Source: Gimesia maris (GTDB lineage: Bacteria; Planctomycetota; Planctomycetia; Planctomycetales; Planctomycetaceae). Taken from it: a DNA stretch of 64,000 nucleotides. The DNA lies in the NCBI RefSeq assembly GCF_008298035.1, contig NZ_CP042910.1:248001-312000 (forward strand), given 5' to 3'. Below are positions 20,933 through 29,251 of the stretch, one piece after another; position 1 is the first letter of the stretch, and each line of letters starts with the position of its first letter. Position numbers and translations under genes: made by a program. The notes beneath the pieces were generated by a model. The model was not told the origin of the DNA. It saw nothing but the letters and a program-made list of their open reading frames with translations, and made no database searches.

Positions 20933-21326
20933 GTGAGTAATCCAATTCCGACACCAGCAACACACAGCACTGACGGACATGCATCGGCAAGGCCATCACG
21001 ATTGTGGCGATTTTTACGGACGGTGGTTGTTTCCGTTTTTGTGTGTTGTTGCTTCGTTGCTCTGGGGGCGATCATGGGGGGGACTCAGTTGCTACACGGG
21101 CAAAGCTGAAGAAATTCCGAAATGGAATGGATGGTCGTATTTCATGTTTTCAGTGAAGGAATTCAGTAAGTTTGGCGCAGTACTTTCTTTTCCATTTGTA
21201 TTACTTGCGTTCGCAATTTCCAGGGTCTACTTCGCGGTCGAACAAAGAAATCTGATCGGAAAGATGGTGACGATATGCAGTCTTATCTGGAAGGAAACAG
21301 AACATTTCGTGCTGTTGAAAGTGTGA
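20933..21326 (+). pseudogene. Frameshifted small membrane protein
   Basis: A GTG-started frame (SNPIPTPATHSTDGH) runs into a membrane helix (VVVSVFVCCCFVALGAIMGG) and then stops at 21109. A frame one base away continues from the same point with GLSCYTGKAEEIPKWNGW and a second helix (GAVLSFPFVLLAFAISRVYF). The switch falls at a run of seven G (21075-21081); six G would join both parts. It may be a broken gene, a slippage-controlled gene or a sequencing error. Homology unknown. Confidence 0.5.
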
Positions 21327-21368
21327 AGAATGATACTCTGGAATTATGAGCCAACTCTGCTGGTTTCC

Positions 21369-21410
21369 TGTTCGCTACGCTCACCCCGAATTGCATTCGG
21401 GGCCACCCGT
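21369..21410. repeat. Intergenic repeat family D, copy 1
   Basis: TTCGCTACGCTCACCCCGAA followed by a palindromic CCGAATTGCATTCGG part. Related copies occur near 44949, 45169 and 45491. Probably a REP-like element. Confidence 0.55.
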
Positions 21411-21512
21411 CAGAGAAATTATCATTACCAAGAAAAACTGATGTTCTGACAGGGAGTGCCTGTCAAACGCACCGGTCGCCTGCTGATTTGCGGGCAGGGA
21501 ATGATTTCATTT

Positions 21513-22793
21513 TTACGGGCCGGAAAAGAGGGCTTTTTCTTCTTCGTCCTGCACGATGATTTTCGGGCGGATAAACAGGAAACTGCGGGTCTGCTCCAGA
21601 CTGGTGTACTTGTAGACCAGTTCGCCAGTGTCTGCTATTTTAACTGATACGGGGATTTCTGTCTTCTGCTGGGCGATTTCGATGAGGATCGTCTGGCGAT
21701 CGGGAACCGTATTCACGCAGGTCCACATGGCGGCAGCAGACGATTGGGGGTTGCTGACCCGCAGGTTGAGGCGGACGTCCCGGCGGTCGGCGGAAATGAC
21801 CGGCTGGATATAGCAGGGATGCTTCAGCGGATGCTGTTTGCCGCCGGCGGTGTAGTTCGTCACGCCAGCCGTCTGTGCATTGAGCAGGGTGACCTGGGGC
21901 GCCTGGATCAAATTTGTCCGGGCGTTGTTTTGTGCCTCGTTCAACAGCAGGGCCACTTCTTTATCTGTGAGGATGATGCCCTCGAGGGGGCCGTTGTTCT
22001 GTGGCTGCGGACGGGCGGTTTTCTGCTTATCGAGATCGAGGCCGATCTGTTCCCAGAAGTCCTCTGGTACGTTTTCGAGAAAATGCATTTCCAGCGAAAT
22101 CTGGAAGTCCTGCTGTCGACGAAGTTCCGTAAACAGGTCCTCGATTCGCTGATGCGTCTTTGAGGTCTGGCGGATGACGAGACTCTGCGAGGCCGCATGC
22201 GGTTGAATTGAGCCGTTACCTCCGACGGTCTCCCAGCTGTCGGGGTCTACCGTCGTCTGGATGAGGTCGATGAGCGATTCGAAATCGATTGCGGGCGTGT
22301 TTGGCACGGGTTCTGTTTCGTCAGCAGGCACCGGACCGGCGAGGGGGACGGGAACTGCTAAATCGGCAACCGGATAGCTCGCGACGTACGGCTTTCCCAG
22401 GGAGCGCGTGCGGCTGGTGATGACGACGACTTCGTCTCTGATGATATACGCGAGGTCCATAGGTTCCAGCAACAGATTGAGAACACTCTTCGACTTAATG
22501 CCTTTGACTTCGATGGTGACAGGAGTCTTGGGGGTTAAGCCGACCTCCTCCAGTCCGAAGGAATCGAGGAAGAGGTTAATGCCGCTCCGCCGGGAGATTT
22601 CTCTTAACACTTCGGACAGAGGCATTTCTTCCATCGTCAGTGCAATCGGTTGCTGGAGTGCTTTCCAGGTCTTCAATTCGAGGGGAGAGGCATTCGCCGG
22701 TGGTTTTGCGTTCGAGGAATCTGCTGCGTCGACCGGGGAAAAGGCGGCGCTCAGGGTGAGCATCCAGAGGGTGAGAGGTAAGAAATATCGCAT
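21513..22793 (-). CDS. Secretin-like protein with STN domain
   Basis: 426 residues. The ATG at 22793 has AAAGGAAG upstream and opens a signal peptide (MRYFLPLTLWMLTLSAAF); the longer frame adds 41 unlikely residues. An STN-like part (about 45-120, ALTMEEMPLSEVLREISRRS, GINLFLD) is followed by a second domain (FESLIDLIQTTVDPDSWE) and a C-terminal secretin-like beta region (LIQAPQVTLLNAQTAGV, ILIEIAQQKTEIPVSVKI, FLFIRPKIIV). Secretins form outer-membrane pores in type II/III secretion and pilus systems. This copy is shorter than a typical GspD or PilQ and lies alone, so pore formation is uncertain. Confidence 0.75.
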   Translation of the reverse strand: MRYFLPLTLWMLTLSAAFSPVDAADSSNAKPPANASPLELKTWKALQQPIALTMEEMPLSEVLREISRRSGINLFLDSFGLEEVGLTPKTPVTIEVKGIKSKSVLNLLLEPMDLAYIIRDEVVVITSRTRSLGKPYVASYPVADLAVPVPLAGPVPADETEPVPNTPAIDFESLIDLIQTTVDPDSWETVGGNGSIQPHAASQSLVIRQTSKTHQRIEDLFTELRRQQDFQISLEMHFLENVPEDFWEQIGLDLDKQKTARPQPQNNGPLEGIILTDKEVALLLNEAQNNARTNLIQAPQVTLLNAQTAGVTNYTAGGKQHPLKHPCYIQPVISADRRDVRLNLRVSNPQSSAAAMWTCVNTVPDRQTILIEIAQQKTEIPVSVKIADTGELVYKYTSLEQTRSFLFIRPKIIVQDEEEKALFSGP

Positions 22794-23258
22794 GCTTTGC
22801 TTCCTTTCACGACTGGGTGGCCCCAGTTCGAGGTGATCGATTCCGTTCCCAGCGGGTAGGTCCAGTGGACCCGCGCCAGGCCTGCGTGTGGCTCTGACAG
22901 CGGCGGCGAATCGCATCCACTTGCCCTCACTGGACTTGGATGATCGCTCTGTTTCGTCCGGCGTATAGTTGCTATTGTTTAATCACAATTGTCTACTACT
23001 AGAGCCGCGGCACTCTACCCGCAGTGCCGGAAATCTGTCAAGAGGAACCAGAAGCATGGCCGCTGGTCGGGCCGTCATCGGTGCGACTTGTGAATGGGCG
23101 TTTCTGGAAGAAAATGTCGGGCAGGATCCCCGGCGTTGAAGTCCGGCCCTCGTTCGACAAACTTGTTGTAATCCGATGGAAATCCGCTATGTTGAAGATG
23201 ATGGTTTTCCGAATTGATTTCGCCTGCTGCAAAATCGGGCTGCAAACGAGGTTTTCCC
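22794..23258. other. Divergent intergenic region
   Basis: About 465 bp between divergent genes. No gene, repeat or clear regulatory site was recognised; it presumably contains both promoters. Confidence 0.4.
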
Positions 23259-23633
23259 ATGGATGACAAATACTTTTCTCGCCGGGCCTGCTGGCACACG
23301 ATGGAGGGCCAACTGGTTGTGCATGATACCTTCAGCGATCAGGCTCCCCGGATGATCACCATGGAACCATGGTACGGGGTGGTCTTCATGTCTGCCGATG
23401 GGGAGCACACGGTCGACGAATTCGTTTCCAATATGGCCGGCCAGTACGAAGGGGGCGCACCGGCGGGGCTACGTGAACAGATCCACGAAATCATCGGTAC
23501 GTTGATTGAGGAAGGTATTTTGCGTCTCCACGATGAGCGCGAGCCGCTGCCGGCCTATTTTGCGGAAGAGTATTTTGAGCAAGATGCGGAAATCCGGAAA
23601 CAGCAGATGCAGGCGGACGGTCTGATTGATTGA
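23259..23633 (+). CDS. PqqD-like winged-helix protein
   Basis: 124 residues from the ATG at 23259, which has ACGAGG eight bases upstream. The pattern around GEHTVDEFVSNMAGQYEGG and EIIGTLIEEGILRL matches PqqD-like domains (hydrophobic strand, then G.hTv..i, then a helix ending LI.EGIL). PqqD-like proteins deliver peptide substrates to radical-SAM enzymes in peptide modification pathways. No radical-SAM gene or precursor peptide is visible nearby, so the role is open. It is followed 31 bp later by a DUF4375 gene. Confidence 0.65.
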   Translation: MDDKYFSRRACWHTMEGQLVVHDTFSDQAPRMITMEPWYGVVFMSADGEHTVDEFVSNMAGQYEGGAPAGLREQIHEIIGTLIEEGILRLHDEREPLPAYFAEEYFEQDAEIRKQQMQADGLID

Positions 23634-23664
23634 TCGCTCAGGATCAGCAGGAAAGGGGAGGAGC

Positions 23665-24168
23665 ATGACGCCGGAAGCGTTGCTGACCGAGTTCTCGATC
23701 AAGATTTATGAACCGCCACTCTCCGAGATGCGCGAGGATGGCAGAATCTGTGATCTGTCTGATCCGGTGGCGGTCCTGATGCTCATCATTGACTTTGAAA
23801 CCGAGGTCTCCATGAATGGTATCAACAATTTTCTCGGGAATAGCAGTGGTCAGTATGCGCATGAAACCGTTGCTGCGTTGCAGACGATCGGCGCAAAGAC
23901 TCAGGCCAACCTGCTCCAGAAAATTCTGATCGTAGCTGCCAATGCCGGCATGACCCATGACACGATTCAGGCAGATCGGTCGGGCCTCGAGGAGTTTTCG
24001 ATCACGAGCTTCCAAAAACTGCATGGTGACAAATGGGATGCCGCGTCCGCTGAGATCCAGGAGCTCGAAGAGCAGATTGATTACTCCGACATGTTTGAAT
24101 GGGCAGAGGAGTATGCAGGGAATCACAGCGCAGAGCTGCACCAGGCGCTGGGCATCAGACCGGATTAA
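23665..24168 (+). CDS. DUF4375 (DMP19-like) protein
   Basis: 167 residues; GGGGAGGAG precedes the ATG at 23665, which is preferred over a start inside the previous gene. The motif VSMNGINNFLGNSSGQYAHE, followed by a helix (ALQTIGAKTQANLLQKIL), is typical of DUF4375, the family that includes the Neisseria DNA-mimic DMP19. The C-terminus is acidic (EIQELEEQIDYSDMFEWAEE). It may bind proteins; DNA mimicry is only a possibility. Confidence 0.7.
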   Translation: MTPEALLTEFSIKIYEPPLSEMREDGRICDLSDPVAVLMLIIDFETEVSMNGINNFLGNSSGQYAHETVAALQTIGAKTQANLLQKILIVAANAGMTHDTIQADRSGLEEFSITSFQKLHGDKWDAASAEIQELEEQIDYSDMFEWAEEYAGNHSAELHQALGIRPD

Positions 24169-24186
24169 GAAAATCTTATCTTCAGA

Positions 24187-24419
24187 TCAGTGAGCAGCAT
24201 GGCTGGAACTGGGAGATCGAACTGGTGCCTGACCCCGATCTCGTGCTGAGTCGAGCTGACCAGATTGTTGCTTCCGCCGACAGCCAGATTCTCAACCAGG
24301 CCGAACGCTGGTTCAACCTGGCACGTTGCGCCATTGAGACGCGGATTCCCGCTGCCTGGATTGTGGATTTGTCGAGGGGAGAGGGTTTGACTGTCATGCA
24401 GGAACGCCCTGATCTGTAA
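24187..24419 (+). pseudogene. Gene remnant, possibly Uma2-like
   Basis: An open frame without a start codon reads WEIELVPDPDLVLSRADQIV and ends AAWIVDLSRGEGLTVMQ. The order PDLVL, then A..W..L, then AWIVDL resembles the end of Uma2-family endonuclease-like proteins, but the core Asp/Glu residues cannot be assigned. A second fragment with the same ending is at 28128-28163. Confidence 0.35.
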
Positions 24420-24527
24420 TGGGATCAGGTTTATTTGAGACAGCAGTCTTGAGCGGAGCGATCTGGTAAACGCCCCGGGTGGTATGTAAAGCCTGTTCCA
24501 GTAAAGAGAAAATTTCCAGAATTATAG

Positions 24528-24558
24528 TTGACATAAAAATAGTTTATATGTAAATTAA
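24528..24558 (+). promoter_or_regulatory. Sigma-70-like promoter overlapping palindromic site 1
   Basis: TTGACA (24528-24533), 17 bases, then TAAATT. The spacer carries ATAGTTTATATGTAAATTAA (24539-24558), a near palindrome that a dimeric repressor could bind. Confidence 0.5.
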
Positions 24559-24701
24559 AGATGTATGAGGCAGAGCTAAGTCAGCGATCTGAAGGTTCTC
24601 AATCTGACAGACAGACAGGCAGTTAAGCCGCAGTGACAAGGAGTCGATCAGAGCAGACATAATCTGACTTAATGATCTGAAAAAACTTTTTATTTGGGCA
24701 A

Positions 24702-24721
24702 ATAGTTTACATGTAAGCTAA
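24702..24721 (+). promoter_or_regulatory. Palindromic site 2
   Basis: ATAGTTTACATGTAAGCTAA matches site 1 at 16 of 20 positions and contains the perfect palindrome TTACATGTAA. It lies 163 bp downstream of site 1 and 180 bp before the operon. Confidence 0.5.
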
Positions 24722-24901
24722 TGTTTGAGAAATGAAGGGAGGCTGAGGAACTGAGAGGAGAGGATCGTCCGGATTTTACTGGACGGCGTAGAAATCACGT
24801 GCGTATAAATAGACTGATCCAGCCGCTCGCTGAGTGAAGTTTCCAGCAAATGAAACTGAAAATATCTCTATTCATCACTTTGTTTAATAGAAAAGAAACC
24901 C

Positions 24902-25570
24902 ATGAAAAATATTCTTCCCGATACTGATGGCGGACTGCTGACGGCAGAGAACTGTGCTCTTGTATTTATTGATCATCAACCACAGATGGCGTTTGGTGTA
25001 TCGAATCAGATTGATCGCCAGCTGCTGATGAATAATGTTTTGATGCTTGCCAAAGGGGCCAAAGAGTTTGATGTCCCTGTTATTTTGACAACGGTCGAAA
25101 CCGAATCATTCAGCGGGGCGATGTGGCCTCAGTTGCTGGATATTTTTCCTGATCAGTCTCCGATTGAACGTACGGGAATGAATTCCTGGGACACGGAAGC
25201 TTTTCGTGAAGCCATCAAGGCGACGGGCAAAAAAAACATTATTCTCTCGGGGCTGTGGACAGAGGTCTGCATCACCTGGCCGACGTTGAACATGCTTGAC
25301 GAAGGTTACAACATCTATGTTGTGGAAGATGCCTGTGGCGGCACTTCGCAGGCTGCTCACGATGCGGCTTTGTCACGCATGGTACAGGCTGGTGCCGTCC
25401 GCATGACAACGATTGCGACGGTGCTTGAATTCCAGCGTGACTGGGCCAACCGGGAGCATTACAACGCGTTAATGGATCTGTTTCGTGAACATGGCGGAGC
25501 TTACGGAATTGGAATTGAGTACTGTTACACCATGGTTCATAACGCACCAGCGGCCCGGAAGGTTACCTGA
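24902..25570 (+). CDS. Isochorismatase-family cysteine hydrolase
   Basis: 222 residues. The isochorismatase-like fold is clear: ALVFIDHQPQMAFGV carries the catalytic Asp, KNIILSGLWTEVCITWP the nucleophile Cys, and a Lys lies between them. The pattern resembles YcaC-type hydrolases, whose substrates are largely unknown amides. First gene of a three-gene set with an ABM-domain protein and an amidohydrolase; together they suggest breakdown of an organic amide or ring compound. Confidence 0.88.
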   Translation: MKNILPDTDGGLLTAENCALVFIDHQPQMAFGVSNQIDRQLLMNNVLMLAKGAKEFDVPVILTTVETESFSGAMWPQLLDIFPDQSPIERTGMNSWDTEAFREAIKATGKKNIILSGLWTEVCITWPTLNMLDEGYNIYVVEDACGGTSQAAHDAALSRMVQAGAVRMTTIATVLEFQRDWANREHYNALMDLFREHGGAYGIGIEYCYTMVHNAPAARKVT

Positions 25571-25662
25571 TCGTGTCGCCTGTGGGCACGCGGTCCAGAA
25601 GTCGCTGGAAATGCTGCTGTAAAAGTCCAGCACAAGCCTGTTGAATTCAGTGGAGATGTGAG

Positions 25663-26223
25663 ATGTCAGTCGTTCATGTTGCAGTCACACGTAATGTGCG
25701 TTTGGGGATGGAGGAGCAGTTTGATGCGAAGCTGCTCTCCTTCATTCGCGAGTCAATGTCCTCGGAAGGAGTTCTGGGAGTGCATATACTCCGGCCGGCT
25801 CCCCAGACGGGCAGTCGTGAATATGGTGTGCTGCGTACGTTTGAGAGTGAAGAAGCGGCTGAGAAATTTTATGCCTCGGATCTGTTTCACCTCTGGCTGG
25901 ATGATGCAGAACCATTGGTCGAAGGTGAGCCTGTGCATCGCAGGCTCACCGGACTGGAGGCATTCTTCCGGTCTGGCCGGGGTGCAATGCCGCCGCGCTG
26001 GAAGATGGCATGCCTGACTTTTCTGGGGGTCTTTCCAGCGGTTTTATTCTGGTCTACGGTACTGCTGCCTGTGTTGGAGGGGCAACACTGGCTGGTATTC
26101 TCCATGGCAGTGAATGTCTGTGTTGTTGTTACGCTTACGTGGTTTGTGATGCCTTTCATTACAAAAATATTTCATCCCTGGCTGCAGACCGGGCACGCGG
26201 AGCGGATTTCTATTCCCAGGTGA
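25663..26223 (+). CDS. ABM-domain protein with C-terminal membrane helices
   Basis: 186 residues. About 1-95 is an antibiotic-biosynthesis-monooxygenase-like ferredoxin fold (VAVTRNVRLGMEEQFDAKL, SREYGVLRTFESEEAAEKF, WLDDAEPL). Two membrane helices follow (about 110-132 and 142-165). This ABM plus two-helix layout is known in bacteria, but its reaction is not established. It lies between the hydrolase and the amidohydrolase. Confidence 0.8.
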   Translation: MSVVHVAVTRNVRLGMEEQFDAKLLSFIRESMSSEGVLGVHILRPAPQTGSREYGVLRTFESEEAAEKFYASDLFHLWLDDAEPLVEGEPVHRRLTGLEAFFRSGRGAMPPRWKMACLTFLGVFPAVLFWSTVLLPVLEGQHWLVFSMAVNVCVVVTLTWFVMPFITKIFHPWLQTGHAERISIPR

Positions 26224-26285
26224 TTCCGGAAAACGCGTCTGTTCTCTGATCGGGCCGTTTCTTTTTATACGAAAGAAGGTCAGCA

Positions 26286-28067
26286 ATGTCCGTTGATACG
26301 ATTCTTTATAATGGTCGCATTACTACACAGGATCCCTCCCATCCCGAAGTCGCTGCCATCGCTGTTTCGGAGGGGCGGGTGGCAGCGATCGGAACCAGTG
26401 ACGAGATCCGGGCGCTGGCGGAGCCATCCACCCGGCAGATTGATCTGGAGCATCGGCGTGTCATTCCCGGATTGAATGATTCGCATCTGCATGTGATTCG
26501 GGCCGGTCTGTTTTCGAATCTCGAATTGCGCTGGGATGGCGTACCCACCATTGCAGAAGCAATGAGTCAACTGAAAGGTCAGGCTGCCCGAACCCCTCCT
26601 CCCCAATGGGTGCGTGTGATTGGAGGCTGGAACGAATTTCAGTTTGCTGAAGGTCGCATGCCCACGTTTAAGGAGTTGAACGCAGCGGCTCCTGATACAC
26701 CTGTGTTCCTGTTGCATCTGTATGATTCTGCGATGTTGAATAAGGCGGCCATCCATGCATTGGGCATGGATAAAAATACGCCGAACCCACCAGGGGGCGT
26801 CGTGGTGAAAGATCAGCGGGGTAACCCGACTGGATTGCTGATTGCCGAGCCGAATGCCTTGATTCTGTATTCCACAATCGCCAATGCGCCCAAGCTGTCG
26901 ATGGAGGATCAGCTCAATTCCTCTCGTCATTTTATGCGCGAGTTGAATCGGTTTGGCGTCACCAGTGTTGCGGACGCCGGTGGCGGTGGGCAGAATTATC
27001 CCGACGATTATGCTGTCGTCAATCAACTGGAAAAAGCCGGCCAATTGACGCTCCGCATTGCCTACAGCCTGTTTGCGCAGAATTCGGGTGAAGAACTGAA
27101 TGACTATACGCGTTGGCTCGATATGACAAAGCCGGGTGCCGGTTCGGATCTGCTCCGCGTGAATGGAGCCGGTGAGAATTTAGCCTGGAGCGCGGCCGAT
27201 TTTGAAAATTTTCTGCAGCCACGACCCGATTTGAAACCGGTGATGGAATCAGAGCTTGAGGCGATTGTGATGAAGCTTGCTGAAGCCAGGTGGCCATGGC
27301 GAATTCATGCGACCTACGATGAAACTATCGATCGATTTCTGAATGTTTTCGAACGTGTGCATCGCGCGCATCCGATTGATGATCTGCGGTGGTTTATCGA
27401 TCACGCCGAGACGGTTTCCGATCGCAATCTGGAACGGATTCAGAAACTGGGCGGCGGCATTGCTATTCAGCATCGCATGGCTTACCAGGGGGAATACTTC
27501 ATTCGACGTTACGGAGTCGAAGAAGTCAAACGGCATCCTCCTGTCCGTCAGATGTTGAAGATGGGGATTCCCGTGGGAGCCGGGACGGACGGCACGCGGG
27601 TTGCCAGCTATCACCCATGGACCTGTCTGTGGTGGATGGTCACAGGGAAAACGGTGGGGGGAACAGTGCTGCATGATCAGGAAGACTGCCTGTCCCGCTC
27701 AGAAGCGTTGCGTTTATATACACAGGGGAGTGCCTGGTTCAGTAATGAAGACGACCGTAAAGGAACATTGTCAGTGGGTCAATTCGCAGACCTGGCAGTT
27801 TTGTCTGACGATTATTTTTCTGTAGAAGCAGATGCGATCCGCCAGATCGAAAGTGTACTGACAATGCTGGGAGGCAAGGTTGTTTATGGTAAAAAAAACT
27901 ATGCGAATTTGTCGCCGGAACTTCCCCCGGTCAGTCCTGACTGGTCACCCGTGGCATTTTACGGTGGATACGATAACAGCCAGCCCGCGCCCCCCATTCA
28001 CGAGCACACTCCCATTATGGCCCCTGACGGTCGCGTGTGGACAACCAGTTGTGGCTGTGGAAATTGA
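26286..28067 (+). CDS. YtcJ-like metal-dependent amidohydrolase
   Basis: 593 residues, start preceded by AAGAAGG-type bases. It opens DTILYNGRITTQDPSHPEVA, with the metal-binding HxH in PGLNDSHLHVIR. Further likely metal ligands are in ATYDETIDRF, FIDHAETVSD and VGAGTDGTRVASYHPW. The N- and C-terminal strands form the small composite beta domain typical of amidohydrolase family 3. It ends with a Cys-rich TTSCGCGN tail. The substrate is unknown; the operon suggests an amide or cyclic amide. Confidence 0.88.
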   Translation: MSVDTILYNGRITTQDPSHPEVAAIAVSEGRVAAIGTSDEIRALAEPSTRQIDLEHRRVIPGLNDSHLHVIRAGLFSNLELRWDGVPTIAEAMSQLKGQAARTPPPQWVRVIGGWNEFQFAEGRMPTFKELNAAAPDTPVFLLHLYDSAMLNKAAIHALGMDKNTPNPPGGVVVKDQRGNPTGLLIAEPNALILYSTIANAPKLSMEDQLNSSRHFMRELNRFGVTSVADAGGGGQNYPDDYAVVNQLEKAGQLTLRIAYSLFAQNSGEELNDYTRWLDMTKPGAGSDLLRVNGAGENLAWSAADFENFLQPRPDLKPVMESELEAIVMKLAEARWPWRIHATYDETIDRFLNVFERVHRAHPIDDLRWFIDHAETVSDRNLERIQKLGGGIAIQHRMAYQGEYFIRRYGVEEVKRHPPVRQMLKMGIPVGAGTDGTRVASYHPWTCLWWMVTGKTVGGTVLHDQEDCLSRSEALRLYTQGSAWFSNEDDRKGTLSVGQFADLAVLSDDYFSVEADAIRQIESVLTMLGGKVVYGKKNYANLSPELPPVSPDWSPVAFYGGYDNSQPAPPIHEHTPIMAPDGRVWTTSCGCGN

Positions 28068-28127
28068 TCAATTTCGAAGCGTGTCCTGACACCTTGAATG
28101 AGACGCACAACCATCGACGTACGGGTG

Positions 28128-28163
28128 TCCTACGCCTGGATTGTGGATCTGTCGGGAGAGTGA
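28128..28163 (+). pseudogene. Short AWIVDLS fragment
   Basis: The frame SYAWIVDLSGE then stop shares GCCTGGATTGTGGAT and following bases with the remnant at 24354. Probably a relic of the same gene family. Confidence 0.35.
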
Positions 28164-28182
28164 CGAAAGCTCAAGCAACAGT

Positions 28183-28226
28183 AATCAGGGTCAGTCTGAA
28201 TCTAAGCAGCTGACCCTGATTCTGTT
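28183..28226. terminator. Hairpin between convergent genes
   Basis: AATCAGGGTCAG pairs perfectly with CTGACCCTGATT. The T tract is weak, so it may act for either strand. Confidence 0.55.
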
Positions 28227-28229
28227 CTG

Positions 28230-28691
28230 TCAGGCGACCTCCGGAATCCCGGTGTGATCGGCGGGGCGTGAAGCGGAGGTCGGCCAGTGAAACCGGCGTT
28301 GATCTTCCGCGATAGGGACGTCGTTGATGCTTGCTTCGCGGCGGCGCATTAAACCTTCTTCATCGAATTCCCAGAGCTCATTGCCGTAGGCGCGAAACCA
28401 TTGACCGGCCGCATCGTGGTACTCGTACTGGAAGCGGACCGCGATGTGGTCGTCTGAAAAACTCCAGAGTGCTTTGACAAGTCGGTAATCGAGTTCCCGT
28501 TCCCATTTGTCAGACAGGAATTCCCGAATTCGATCGCGGCCCTGCAGGAACTGGTCGCGGTTGCGCCACTCTGAATCCGGGGAATAAGCCAGGGAGACTC
28601 TTTCGGGATCGCGGCTGTTCCAGGCATCTTCTGCGGCCCGGACTTTAGCGGTGGCGGTTTCGAGTGTGAACGGGGGTTTGAGAGCGGACAT
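28230..28691 (-). CDS. DUF1348 / NTF2-like protein
   Basis: 153 residues from the ATG at 28691, which has AAGGAG upstream. The sequence [40 protein letters not shown] and [20 protein letters not shown] is typical of DUF1348 proteins, small SnoaL/NTF2-like alpha-beta barrels. The specific reaction or ligand is unknown. Confidence 0.85.
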   Translation of the reverse strand: MSALKPPFTLETATAKVRAAEDAWNSRDPERVSLAYSPDSEWRNRDQFLQGRDRIREFLSDKWERELDYRLVKALWSFSDDHIAVRFQYEYHDAAGQWFRAYGNELWEFDEEGLMRRREASINDVPIAEDQRRFHWPTSASRPADHTGIPEVA

Positions 28692-28837
28692 GAGATTCTC
28701 CTTTATTGGTTTGGGTTGCATTAGACAGACAGGTCTGCATAGTATGTGGTAAAAAAGTGGATGACCTCATTCAAAAACGTAACAATTTGATTGCACATTA
28801 TACCAAAATAAAAGGGCTATTATTTCAGATGAAGTTC

Positions 28838-28867
28838 AACCGGGGCTAACGCCCTGCGGCTAATGGG
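28838..28867. repeat. Intergenic repeat family C, copy 1
   Basis: CAACCGGGGCTAACGCCCTG then CGGCTAATGGG. A second copy is at 45268. Confidence 0.6.
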
Positions 28868-28980
28868 TCTTTTTGCGAACCGAGCGTCTGAATAAAAAAA
28901 GTATACAGATCAGTCTATTGGGGGTCAAGTGGAATTTGATCGGATCATCGCTGGTATTTCGATTTCACTGCGATCTTCGA

Positions 28981-29211
28981 TTATTGGCCCCCAAAGGCCT
29001 GGTCATCATCGCGCATATTTTTCAGTGCGCGGTCGACGATGCGGCGGAACTGTTGTTCCAGTTCGTCGACATTGCGTTTGTCCTGGGGGAGCATCATCCA
29101 GCACAGTTGCAGCGCCTGGCGCACGCTCTGGTCCACCTGTGCCGGGCTGAAGAGGTCGCGCATCTTGTCGAACGACTCTTCGTCATCAGGGTCGAATGTC
29201 TGAAACGCCAT
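28981..29211 (-). CDS. Small conserved-looking acidic protein
   Basis: 76 residues, start preceded by AAGAGGA. Mostly helical and charged (DKMRDLFSPAQVDQSVRQAL, ELEQQFRRIVDRALKN). Not assigned to a family. It precedes the esterase gene on the same strand by 40 bp and may be co-transcribed. Confidence 0.6.
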   Translation of the reverse strand: MAFQTFDPDDEESFDKMRDLFSPAQVDQSVRQALQLCWMMLPQDKRNVDELEQQFRRIVDRALKNMRDDDQAFGGQ

Positions 29212-29251
29212 GGGTTGGGTCCTCTTATCGGAACAGAATGATAAAACAATA

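Larger units (their letters stand above)
24420..24901. other. Intergenic region upstream of the hydrolase operon
   Basis: About 480 bp without a gene. It contains two related palindromic sites, listed separately, and a likely sigma-70 promoter overlapping the first. Confidence 0.6.

Noticed and set aside
26280-27044. 254-residue minus-strand frame inside the amidohydrolase
   Set aside because: Antisense shadow with no recognisable domain.
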